Shown here piece after piece: positions 33,101 to 45,100 of a stretch of DNA of 64,000 nucleotides. The first letter of the stretch is position 1, and each line of letters begins with the position of its first letter. The stretch is from Phoronis australis. Lineage: Eukaryota; Phoronida; Phoronidae. The notes under the pieces are model-generated. The model was not told the DNA's origin and made no database searches. It saw only the letters and a list, made by a program, of their open reading frames with translations. Both the position numbers and the translations under genes were made by a program. The stretch is from contig NMRA01000308.1 of assembly GCA_002633005.1 (NCBI GenBank), positions 199,678 through 263,677 of the forward strand. The letters are read 5' to 3'.

Positions 33101-36100
33101 CTTGTCAATGTGTTCAACTAAAAGATGGCAAACATTTTCACTGTGTCGTAAGATACAGCACAGTTTGTTCAACTTACTACGATGCTAAGTTGACGTGCAT
33201 GTACACATCTCAAATCACGGAAAACTTCTAGCATACGTCACAATTTCCAGTCTCAATATAATGCTTCTGAAGACTCCTACTGACACAACCTCTAGTTAAT
33301 TCAAAGATTTCTTTCCTTCCATCTTTTTAATAAATATATACCAAAGACAGACACGGGCAAGATTTGATATCTACCGTACTTGGTTCTATTCTCCAACAAA
33401 GCAGGGCTAGTCGGTAAACACAGTGAAAGTGTAGAATCAAGTGCCATATATATGACACTCAAACTGTATGTCAAACATTAACCTGCACACAGTCGAAATT
33501 GAACAAATTTATTTGCTGAAATAATACTGTTAATATAACAGCACAAAATCAAGCCCTTCCAAAGAACTTATGGACTCATTCAGGTCACTATTTGACATCA
33601 GTAGGTCAAAAACTAAAATTACAAGATGGCAGACGATTTGATTCGATGTTGAATTTGATTTGGTTAGTACTAACACACTGAACAAGAATCCCCCCCCCCC
33701 CCCCACCAATTATTTTGGTTTATATCCATTTGACCAAGTGGAGAATGGTGAAAAGCCTTCTGGTCCAGCCTGTCCTCCAAGGCTTCAGGATATTAACTAA
33801 AAATAAACCATGTGTAAACTGCAGCCAATTACAGAAACAAGTCTGACAGGCTCTGCAACAGACCATGATAATTCTGGCTTACATTCCATAAGTATGGACA
33901 CAGCTCTCAATGAGCCTGCAGAGTGGAGGTGATAACACTAGGAGGTCATAACACTAGGAGATAACCAAAGTCTCTACACACTTATCTTGACTGATGGCCA
34001 GTGCCCACTTAATTTCACATTTGCAGAATACAAGCAGACTATCAACCACCTTCTCACATCCATCCATAAGAAAACATCAATTTACGTTGAGCAACTAAAG
34101 CCCTTTCATATCGACTTAACTCTGGTCTGAGTAGAGCGTCAACGTAAACAGCGCAGTTAACTGGACCGTTCATACTGACTTCGGCAGTAAATGAACATCG
34201 AAGTAAACGGTAGGTGACGCTGTCGTCATCGACGTCATAGCAACGTAGCACTGCACGCTAAGATTTTTTTCAATGTGACAATTTGGGAACATTTACATGA
34301 GCTGATTGACATTAAACTTATTTTTAAATCGAATGGTTATTATTAGAGCAAAATATAAGCAACTATTAGTGATGGCACTACCCTGCAACTGTTGACGATA
34401 ACAGTGGCACCTGGCGATAACTTCGACTGGACTGAAGTTTACCGTTCATACTGCACCGCAGTGTCGACGCTGCGCTGTTAAATCCACCGGTTAACTGCGA
34501 TGTTAACTGGAGCTGTTAACTGCGATACAGGACCGGAGTTAAGCGTTCATACTGACCGCAACTCCCCAAACCATCGACGCGTCAACATTAGCAGGAAAGG
34601 CCCTTAATAGCCAATGCTAAAACAATTAATATCTGCTGAATAAAACAGACTATCCAGTAACTTATGCAATGGCTCAAATTAAATTTATATTTTCAACACA
34701 CCCATGTTGACCCACACATCTGCCACATTGGGTCACAGGCATAGTGGCTTGATTCATTCAGGTCACAGACTGACACCACCTTCATTCAGTAATAATGTAT
34801 GAATCCAGCCTACCAGATGTAGTGCTCAGGGTAATAAAGAATGATGAGCCACAAAAATGCAGGTTTATGACAGATGAGTACAATAAGAAAACCTATCAAT
34901 CTGTTTTTAATTTTGCACAAAATTCAAAGACATTAAAACTCATAAGCAAAGTTTTGGCTGAGTATAATTAAAGGCCCTTTAATAATAACTTAACTGCGGT
35001 GTGAGTGCAGTGTCGATGTAAACAGCCAAGTTAACTAATGGTTCATACCAGCTTCGGTAGCTTAAAACGGCATCAGAGTAAACGGAAAGTGATGGTGTCA
35101 TCATCAAAGTAATCGCAAGGTAGCGCTGATGCATCCTGTGAACACTAAGATTTTTTAAATGGGACAATTAACAAGAATCACGTCAAATACATCATGAACA
35201 GTTACAATAACTGCAATCTACACTTATCCAGCTTTCGTTGCTTGTGAGCAGAACAAATAAAACCCAGTGTGGTAAAAAATAGCCTCAGGAAGGCTAAGGA
35301 AAGTGATTGCCAGGAGAACTCCAGAGTATGTTAAACTATGCCCATCACCAACAAAGGTCAAGACTGTTTCCACCTGAGTTCAACACTTCACATGTTATTA
35401 CAACCATGTTCTACACTTTTATCTCATGTAGTGCAGTAACATTTAGTCACAGACAGCAAGTATCAAAATCTATTATTGTCTGGAATACACATTTAAAGAT
35501 TAAATCCAAATTTCTGTCCCACTGAATTTGAGTCGGTATCAAGTTTAAGTCATTTTCACACTCTAATTACTCTAGACTACACCAATAAGAAAAGTCTGAT
35601 AAAATACTTGAAATTTCAAATTGAGTAATTAAAATAAAAATCAAAAACTCTACTTAGATCTAATAGCCCTCTGCCCCCCAATATATCCAGAACTTCAAAC
35701 CCCTCCACTGCTTGCATAATAGGTAGGTCAATAGCTGAGGGGTGGTTGAGGCTATCATGCAGTGACACATGAGGGCTATGTCAACAGCAGAGTTATACAA
35801 GGGAAACAATTCCACATAAGGAACAATAAGTTACAAATATGGGTAGTTCAAGTTCACTCACTCCCAAGTCATTCTACACAATGAACAGCAGATAAACTAT
35901 GTATACTCTTGGTTTCGCTATTCACCTGAGAACTTGCCCATTAATTTTTAATTATGCATAATGATCACTCTATCAATGAAAGCATTATTCTGATGAAAAC
36001 ATAGATTAACTATCTTTATTTTAATTATCTTTATTTATTAACGCCTCTAGGTACCTCTTTGTCTCACACTAGCTCAGTAACAACCTTGCTTCAACAAGTC

Positions 36101-39100
36101 TCCGTTTCCCCATTTGATGCCCAGGGTTTTGGAACAAACCGGAATCCCTGGATCAGTGTACTTTGGACCAATGTACACATTTCAGTATACTTCTTATCAG
36201 TAACATGATTAGGCCTGGTATTTAATTGCTGGTCTTATTTATTAAACTGTACAAGGTAGGGGTTATCCGGGTTAGCAATATGTGGATTTTTACACTTGGC
36301 AAGTGGGCAAATCGGCCGTCTAAATACAACACTAACACATTTTTGAAAAATTGCACTTTTTATCATCGTGCGTCCTGAGGGCACAGGTTCAAAGGTAGTC
36401 AGGTATATCCTTGACATAATGCATCAGTGACACATCTAGTGAACACTTACTACAGTGGGAGTAGCATCAACATGCCTCAACAAAGCATGTGGTATCATCT
36501 CACCAAATTAAGACACAATTCGGTGAACAAGTCCAAATTTGCACGTTTTTCGTAAGAGGATAAGTAGCACCAATGAAAGCTCTGTCATGTTAAAGTTTTA
36601 TAGCTAACAACAAACAATGTTTTGAGCAGTTGAAATCAAAACAGTGATTGGAGTTAACTATAAAACCTGAAGATGACAAAGCCTTCATTTGGTGCTACAT
36701 ATCAATTATGGTAATAACCTTGTGTGATACTAATGAATTCTACTGTAACCACAGCAGACACAAGTATTGTTTAATGTGCTACCAGTTTTCCTCATTATTT
36801 TGGCATTGCCTTGGCTACCTATTTTCCTGGTTGCACAAGCATTGCATAGTAGTCTGGATATTGAATGTGCAGCAGTATAACCCTCAACCTATTATGTTCA
36901 CAAGAGCCCTGTCCTGAGCAATATTTGTGAGGAGAGCACCATGTCTCAGGAGTACAACGATGCCCACATCACCATTGTACATAGACAAATGAATACAGCA
37001 TTAATCAAGTAATTTGGAAGATGTGATTCGCAACTTCTCAGATGTCCAGGACAAGCATAGATCCAGACTTGCCCAGAAGTATTGAGTCACAAGAGTATCA
37101 TGTGACTAATGCAGGTCACACACAGCAAGACACTGGCTTCTTTTGTCAAGATCACAGTGGTTTCAAGTTTACTCTGGCACAGAGCCAAGAGATAAAGCAT
37201 TGCCCAAGGCACCACAAGCCCAGTGAAGCAAGGATTCAGAACTGACTTTGCAAAAAATTACTATTGATACAGTAAATACAACAGACCAATGCAAAACAAA
37301 AGACAAGTTTATAATCCTTGGCCATAAGACATTGAAACCAAAAATATATGAATTTTGAACTAGAACTAATGTACGCCTGTTAACCTGAGTCAAGTGTATC
37401 ACACACATATACACCTCCGTTATCTTATATTCATGATGTACTAAGTACATTCATATATTTGGAACAAAGTGGGTACATTTTATGCTTACCAAGATGGAAC
37501 TTATGATTGAAACCAAGCATGTTATATAGCCTAGTATTAAAAATTATGCTTGATGAGTTGAGCAGGGCATGACTTTGTCACTCACAGGTCGCCATGTGCA
37601 TCTAAAAGTAGCATTTGAAATCAAATAAAAAATGATAGCACCACTGTCGATTGCAAAAGATGGTTTCTACTCGCCTGCTATTTGATCACAGCTTTTGAAT
37701 TGTCTGGTCAAGTATTTGATCAACCAGCTGGGCAACAAACTCATGGTACATATAAACTTTTGACGCCCAATTTCAGGCATTTTTAGGGCCTGTAATAGGC
37801 TACTTAATACGAATTTAAGGCCTCGTCAATGACTGTTTGAAAGCAGAAAATAGCCTGATGAGCACATAATGAAATCCTATATACTATATATGACTACGTT
37901 ACCACCTTCAAATTTGCTTTAAGCTATAATACTCTTTAAATGCAAAAGTACCAGTTAGAGTTAGTCTTTTAGTTAACAATCCATGTCTTCAAAACTGTTC
38001 TGATCAATAAGCAGACAGTGTTTAAAAACAGTCTGTATCAATACCAGTCAGTGTCTTTAAAACAGTTCTTATCAATAAGCACTTAGTGCGAACGACTTGC
38101 AAAAAATACAGGAATGTTCGATGATTTCTTGACGATCAGCTGTTTGCGTTTCACAATAGCCGCACGCGACTTCATAGCACCCAGCCCCATCATTCCCAGG
38201 AAAATTTCTTTTTTTTGCATACAATGTGTTATGAGTACTATATACTTGCATTAGGCTAGCGAGGTCTTGTACACCAAATTCTGTTGAAAATGGCCTTCCC
38301 CATTCTCAATTCTGGGACTCACAAAATGGCAGTAGCCGTGATCTAATACCAAGTTTACTAAGGAGGAGGCGTCCTGCAGAAAGAACACCCTAAAACCTGC
38401 AACTCTAACACCTAGTGGATGATTAAACAACTATAATGAACCAATCTGACAGCCCTCAAAACAAAATGGCAACAGGTTGTGTTGTACTTTCAAAATAGTA
38501 TGTTAGTCTTCTGACTATTTTTGAACATATGAATTGATGTGAATTTTGTTGACGATAACGACATGAAGAATCCATTCTCAATAATATACAGTGCACATGC
38601 AAGCCAGAATGGACAAAAATGCGCATACAACAAAGAGATGGGAAAAGCTAGGTTGGACCAAAGAAATACCTTAGTAAGAAGGATTGACTACAGTGTTTGT
38701 GTCATTTTCTTGTGACATGTCTGGTCTCTAGATTATGTTTTAGAGGACAATGGTTCATTGGAAAATCCTTAAGTCGTGTCCTGCTGAGGACCAATTAAAT
38801 CATTTATGAACTCTCTGCAGTTGGCCAGCTTGAAGTAAATTGCTTTTACTGAACCTTTTTCAACTTCTCAACAATACAAAAACAAGTTCTCCTGGCTAAA
38901 ACAAATGCTTCATCAACGCAACAGAAATCATTTTTAAATGACTGAACACTTGTGTAATAGTGTTAAAGAGGGAAAGCCAGCTCAACCTATACACAAACAT
39001 CAATGTACACGAGTTTGAAAACAAATCGTGTGGACAAGGTGCAATAGCAAGCTAAACTGTACAAGCTCAGCTTATCAAAAACTTGACAATTTATCATAAA

Positions 39101-39636
39101 ATTCCAGTAAGTTCAACCTCCAGCAACAAAACCCTCACTACGTTGGTAAAAATACAGATCTTTCTGAACAATTTTGCATCAGCCTATCTGGTACCACTAA
39201 GATTCATATATAGAGAATGGGCAATGGTTAACACCAAACAGTACTAGCTGAAATTCACAACTACTGTGTTCTATTTTGAAATTACTGTAAAAATTGTTCA
39301 AACTGGTAAGATCCCACAGCTCAAACTGCAGTCTTAAAAATTTCTAAAGGCACAACACTTGACTTAGACAAGTTCTGAAGATTTGTCCTGATGTTGTTTG
39401 ATGTCAGTGAGTTGACGTACACAGAAATAAGAAGGAATGAAATTCTATCTATGAAAAATTCTCACTATTATGTTAAAATATCTTACCTGCTGAAGTGGAG
39501 CACCCATGAAGTAGATTGGTTTCCATGATTGATTCTGCTTGTAAAGGGCCTGCCTAAGCATCTCTACTAACTGACCACTATCAAGACCGGCATGAAGCAT
39601 CATGATAGCTGGACACCGTCTCCCCACACCATACAC
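30123..39636 (-). CDS. CCNI: Cyclin I (atypical cyclin)
   Basis: Coding exons in reading order: 39636-39487, 32612-32478, 32226-32152, 31819-31679, 30913-30683, 30416-30123; all phase 0, 341 aa. The cyclin box spans about residues 57-165: EIVQWLSKLNETF, YPETLALSVTILDRFLQTVK, RPKYLRCIAVSCFYLAAKT, EEDE, GCNVAEVLRMERIILDKLQW, TPLHFVHI. A second fold follows with LSPSQ-like MSPSRQLSVLTRKLQLCL and LALALVSLELELFKPDWL. The C-terminal KRKVDQLSDDEEDD and LKRLYNDD match the human cyclin I tail (KRKVEEMEVDD, IKRLYNED), which separates it from cyclin G. Cyclin I is a non-cycling cyclin, reported to activate CDK5 in vertebrates. The start is uncertain: Met 39636 or Met 39603/39600. The exon is open back to an acceptor at 39645, so a non-coding first exon is likely. 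Confidence 0.93.
31075..31300 (+). repeat. Dispersed repeat family B, copy 1
   Basis: In a cyclin I intron. TTAACTTTGGAACACCGTAT, AGAAATGGC and CACTATTCTCCAAAA recur in the same order and orientation at about 54750-54900, inside the cyclin G 3' UTR. Confidence 0.6.
34089..34613. mobile_element. MITE-like element with GTTAAC/CGTTCATACTG words
   Basis: Ends near AAAGCCCTTTCAT and GGAAAGGCCCTTAA are roughly inverted. Inside, GTTAACTG and CGTTCATACTG occur in both orientations, giving strong hairpin potential. A diverged partial copy lies at 34970-35165. Confidence 0.5.
34970..35165. mobile_element. Partial second copy of the 34.1-kb MITE
   Basis: It starts GGCCCTTTAATAATAACTTA and follows the left half of the 34089 element (AACAGC..AGTTAACT, GGTTCATACC, AGTAAACGG, CTAAGATTTTTT) with many mismatches. 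The right half is absent. Confidence 0.5.
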
Positions 39637-39644
39637 CTACAACC

Positions 39645-42115
39645 CTGTAAAAACAAATCTGGTCAACAATGATGGCACAGGCAATAGCTTAAGACAAAGC
39701 AGGAGTGACTAGGCGTCATTCAGTGACTGTTTTGCCTAGAAATCAACGACAACCGAAAAAGAATCTTGGTAGACAAGTTTCAAAGAGTTTCATTTATCAC
39801 TGTGAAATGTGATTTTTTACATCATGAACACTATCTCATGCTTGCCATTGTTAGACATTGTCATGATGGTGAATCAAGTTGTTAGTTTTCCACAAGTTCA
39901 TAGCACTTGCCGAAATGGTCATAAATACAGCGTAAAATGAAAGGTTGGACAATATCTTTGTATCCTGCATTTAAAGTTTCACCAAGCAATTTTTTTCAAT
40001 ATTTATTAGCAGCTATTCAACAGCTGATTTAGTGTTTGAAAGCATCCAGATCTCCGAACTAATGTCAGGCCTGTACTTATATGCATGTCAACCGGAGAGC
40101 AGTATGAAATGAAAATACTCACCAATATAGACCAAGTGTAGTTACCGTACCTGATAACTCGTGTGACATCTATAGAACTTTTGAAGCTAAGCGAAATTGA
40201 ATCAAGAAATCCAAAATGATAACTGAAGACTAGCCAGCCAGCTAGTAGGCAACACGTAGCCCCTCAGTTGGCAGGTAACGGACTACTAGTACAATACTTC
40301 ACATCACTTTCCACATGTCGTCCCATGTATTTTAAACCGGCAGTAGGCCAAATCTGCTCACCGATTGAGAGTTTTCACCTAGTCAAAAATACATTCTACA
40401 CTTACAACTAATGACTTACAAAAGCGCTTACTTTCTTCGGTGTTCCTTTCTACTGCTATACATATGTTTGATGAAGTATAGCTACGACAATTAAGGTAAC
40501 TTCAGCGAAGAACTCCAACTCCACTTTTTGGTCATTGTTAACTTTTTCACCAAGCACGATAACCACAAAGGCACAAAGTATTTCAACTGTCACGTTAGTT
40601 AGGCAAAGGCTAACGCAAGACTGAGCGAAGCTCGTGACGCTGACGCGTGACACTTGCAAAATAGCATGGGAAGGTATCAGGTGAAATTTGTAAGATTTGT
40701 GTCCCTTTGACATTTATTAGTCGTGATTTCATTTAACTTCCTCGAAATGGCACCCAGTAAGAGAAACTCGAGCAAACCGCAACAGATTTTCATCAATTTC
40801 TTCAAATTATCGTGACTGAATCGTCTTCATACTTATGGTATGTGTTAATTGTAACTCCATGTGCATATATACATGTTTCATTTGATTTTATATCCTGTAT
40901 TTTGAATCCTGTATTTTGAAATTCGTAACTTTTTGTGGAGATGAACTATCGCCCCTGTATGCCGGCGGCATCCAGGGCGATGTAATTGCCCAGCTAGCTG
41001 CCTGAAGACTATAATTTAGCATGCAGATTTGCACCAATTACAAGGCTAACCGAAGACTACACACCTTGTCCTTGAAAAATTTAACATGGGTTAGGCCAAC
41101 TGCGAAATCAATCACTGAGATCACTGTGGAAGTTTTAATGTCAACGGGTTTTTCCGCCCTCAAGTGGAATCTTGACAAGAACAGACAAGACTTTTGACAG
41201 CTGAAATTATGTTACTTACCTCCCCGTTTACACGGCCTTGTTTCAGTTCCGAACCGGTTCTGTGGTCCATGCAGGTTTCTCGAAACGTAATTTACTGCTG
41301 GTCTTCCATTTTCATGGTTGTATACACACACGGAACCTTCAAAAAGGAAGAAAATTGGGAGAGTATATACGACACAGTTCGCCGTTTCACTGTTTGTGGT
41401 CGTTTTGCAGCTGAGTTTGTTTTGTATTAATACACGTATAGCGTCAGATAAATTTTGCTTATTTTATCTTGGATTTGTGCAATTATAACACATTAAAGTC
41501 ACATAAATAATTTTAGCATGAAGTATGTCACGGCGTTATTAAATAATACATCGATGCCATTCCATGCGCCAATGAGTGAAAAAATATGAACTATATTGTT
41601 AAAGAACTACTACATTACAAATTGTAGGGGTAATTTGGTTTTCAATTGTCTTGTCGTGTTTTCCAGTTTTCAATAAGTTGAGGCAAAAATTATTGTAAGG
41701 AATTTGGGCTTATGGCATTTTATGACATTTTCAATAGCCTATCAGATGGTGAATTGTTGTTTATAAAAGTTATGTTATTGAGCTGAAGAAAATTCTAGAA
41801 ACAGGTTTCCCTGTCATATTGTCATTATCATAATGTATGCAGAAGCTCTATAAATAACAGCCAATTATATTAGGTGTAACAGAAAAGGTCATGGTTACGT
41901 GTCATGTGGTCCTTCACTACCAATGAAAAAGCATCATAACTAAGTTAGTTTGAGCGCCAAGTTCAAAACGATGTTTATGTTTTCCAGAGGGTTGGTTTGG
42001 GTAGTCTGCTGCGTTTGAAATTCATATTTGATTATTATTTGTAAAAAATCTTTTCCACAATCATGGGTTTCTAATTGATTGCAAGAAGAAGTATTAGTAG
42101 GAATGCACACAAAGC
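39645..42115. promoter_or_regulatory. Divergent CCNI/CCNG intergenic region
   Basis: About 2.5 kb separates the first recognised coding exons of the two head-to-head cyclin genes, so it should hold both promoters and any non-coding first exons. I see no clear TATA box. One TTTTCCGCCC word at about 41149 resembles an E2F site but is too short to trust. An open frame at 40456-40713 (-) is not supported. Confidence 0.4.
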
Positions 42116-45100
42116 ATGGGCCTAGACACTGGTCAGATGACAGAGAGAATGGGCGATGTTGAGGAACTTGACAGACGTATTGTTGCAGGTGACACAACAA
42201 CAAAATCGACAAAGGAAGGCGACGTTTCCGCCAAAACAAACATATTTGGCGAGAAAAATGAGATGGGCAGTTGCAGTAAGGTAAAGTGAATAGATTTGTA
42301 AAATTAGATGCTTTTGAGAATTATTATTAACGCTTAGTCGTAATTTGCCTGCAGTTTGACACTAGAGTCTAGAGACAGTTATCAGCTGATCAGTTGTCAG
42401 CAGTAGACACAGTTTATAGTTAATTGTTGCAGCCCAAACTGATGCCTGGGCCAAACTGATTTGACTTATTTCAATTTGGCATGGGTTGGTGAGCCAAACT
42501 TATGTCTGCGCCATATTGAAATTCCAAAGTTACTACCAGTGGTTTATGGGTTTTCTGAATTGTCAGGGCTCGGAATCGCGAATTTTTGTTTTCGAAACGA
42601 ACTCAAAATTATTTTTGGCAATTTCTGTGCTACTTTTGTGCAAACTCAAGATAAGTGGTTATTAGACTGTGCTCGAATACATTATAGTTTACGCATATGA
42701 GTTTCTAGTCCAAGTTTTCACCTGATGACCCTTGTAATTGTATCCGTGCTACAAACTCGAGTAAAAGCTTCGAATTACGGTGTTTTCCGGTTGCTCCCAG
42801 CTTGTATCTAGCCTGACTGGGCTGTGCTGTTAAAAATAAAAGTTAAGTTATAACATATTTGAACATAAACCAATAGCATTTCTGAATTCCTTGTCAAATG
42901 CTGATCATGTTTAGTTTTGGAATCACCAAAATCGCCTAACTACAACCTAAGTTATGACAATCTATTCTTTCCGAACGTACCAATTTGCTCTGGGTTTGAC
43001 TGTGACATGTGGTCTGTAATAAGCCTGGTAGATAATTAGCCTGCCCTGCTGTCATAATAGACAAAAAGACTGTGCTAGGCAGTTAACAAAGGAGTTAGAT
43101 GTTATCACAGGCTCACAACCCTCTACCTCTGGTAAAGTCACTGAACGATAGAATGCAGTAATGTGCCGCACACAGTGTTAAGAATGGCCAGTTTCCGATT
43201 TTGGGAACTGAATAAAGGACTGCTCGAAGAAAAAGTTTGATGACGGAAGTATTTGTTTGATATGGAAGGAATTAAAGACATCGACGGCCTCCTAAGATGT
43301 GTTTCTATGCGCAAAAGGTACATAAAACAATGCGACTTTGATTTTTTAATCAGTGTCAGGCACAATTCGCCGTAAAGCTTCCATCTCCACTGATTCAGCT
43401 AGAGATGGTGGTCACTGTCTAAAGGATTAATTGCATTGGGAAAGCGCTCTGAGTAAATATTACGCTCCACCCCGCACTCATTGCCGTCAATTTTGGTTTT
43501 GTAATCATTTAAAAACCTACTAAACCAATGACAGTAATTTAGAAACTTACAGTAGCTTCAGTTAGGTGGAGCCATCAGTTTTGGCTGCAACAGTGACACT
43601 GTCTTGACTAGCAGTTGAGGCGGTGCCGAAGTCCAAAAGTTTTTCACCAAATTATGCCTAACACTAATTACATTACAGCGTTCTGTCGTTCAGTAACTTT
43701 TCCATACGTGAGGGGTGCTGAACGTGCGATAACATCTGGCTCTTTTGTTAACTGCCCAGCTCAGTCTTTTGTCCTGTATGATAACAAGCAGGCCAATTAT
43801 CTCCCAGGCTTCAAAGGAAACGCATAGTGGTTGCACGCAATTACCGAACGCGTATTCACAACACAGAGTCAAACCCAGTGCGTTGGTAATCGGTTTGGAC
43901 AGAATAGACTGTCTTAAATTCTGTTGTAGTTGGGCGATTTTGGTGATTCAAAAACGGAACATGATCAGCATTTGACAAGGAATTCAGAAATGCTATTGGT
44001 TTAAGCTCAACTATGTTATAACTTAACTTTCATTTTTATCAGCCCAGCCCAGTCAGGCTAGATACGCTCTGATCGGAGATTAGAGCAATTATCGAACAAA
44101 AGAGCGCAGGCCCTTCAACCATAAATGCCAGAATGATGGAGTTGATCAGTCGTGTAAGATATTGGCTGCGGGGCTAAACTGATCAACTTCTTGTTGGGCT
44201 ATAGAATCGAACAAGTTGGGAGCAACGGGATGTCGCCGTCATGAAACCATTAAAGTCTCATTGCTATAAGTACCTGTTGCGCATAGAGGCCGTGGGTGTC
44301 TTTAATTCTTTCCAACTCGAACAAATACTCTTGCAATCAAACTTTCAAGCAATCTTTTGTTCAGTTGCCCGAATTGGCAAATGACCACTTTTACACCGCT
44401 CACGCTAGTTGCTATGATGCCATTTTCAATCATTGGTTTCGTTATGCAGAAAAAATGGCTTTTCAAACATGGCTTAAGATTTTAAAGATGGCTCAGGGCT
44501 TCTCACACATGGCTCAGGTCTCCTCAGACATAGCTCAGGTCTTCTCAGACGTGGCTCAGGTCTCCTCAGACATGGCTCAGGGCTTCTCCGTCAGACATGG
44601 CTCAGGGCTTCCCAGACATGGCTCAGGGCTCCTCAGACATGGCTCAGGGCTTCTCAGACATGGCTCAGGGCTTCTCAGACATGGCTCAGGGCTTCTCAGA
44701 CATGGCTCTATATTACCAAACACAATCCTGCAGGATGTTTGGTTACATGAAGGACAACACAGAATATTATCTTGGTGTTCAGATCAAGAATGTTCTCTTT
44801 TTGTTAATAGTCAAAATCAAGTGACGTATTGAAGTAATGCCTTGTAGCAAGCTCTTGTTCATATGTTTATCTACACATATTCTTGTGAAGGTATCACAAA
44901 CATCCAACTATCAACAGTTGTTGGTGCTGCTTCAGACATCATTGCAACAGCGCAACAAGTTCCAGCCAAGTGATGCAGCATTCCTGAAAGAAAATTGTCG
45001 CGTGAGCTCTTATTTTTGTACATCTTTTTTACTAAGACCCTTTGTAACATAATAATTCTAAAGTGGGTCGATTGGAAACTTTCGCACACTATGGTTTATG

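Larger units (their letters stand above)
32613..39486. other. Cyclin I first intron, 6.9 kb
   Basis: No exon was recognised between the first and second cyclin I coding exons. It contains a poly-C run (about 33691-33706), two copies of an inverted-repeat element (34089-34613, 34970-35165) and otherwise AT-rich unique-looking sequence. Open frames here (for example 36648-36917, 37169-37450) show no family features. Confidence 0.6.

Noticed and set aside
36648-37450. Frames of 89 and 93 codons in the cyclin I intron
   Set aside because: No recognisable motif, no splice context; typical of AT-rich intron sequence.
40456-40713. 85-codon open frame on - upstream of cyclin I
   Set aside because: Poor start context, no family signal, no splice partner. 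Kept only as possible 5' flank.
41140-41165. TTTTCCGCCC as an E2F site for the divergent promoter
   Set aside because: A single short match is expected by chance in 2.5 kb.
41940-42239. 99-codon frame on - over the candidate cyclin G first exon
   Set aside because: No family features; the + frame has the better start context and donor.
44296-44832. 178-codon open frame on +
   Set aside because: Its length comes from a 21-bp tandem repeat plus repeat family A; no family features, and it lies in an intron.
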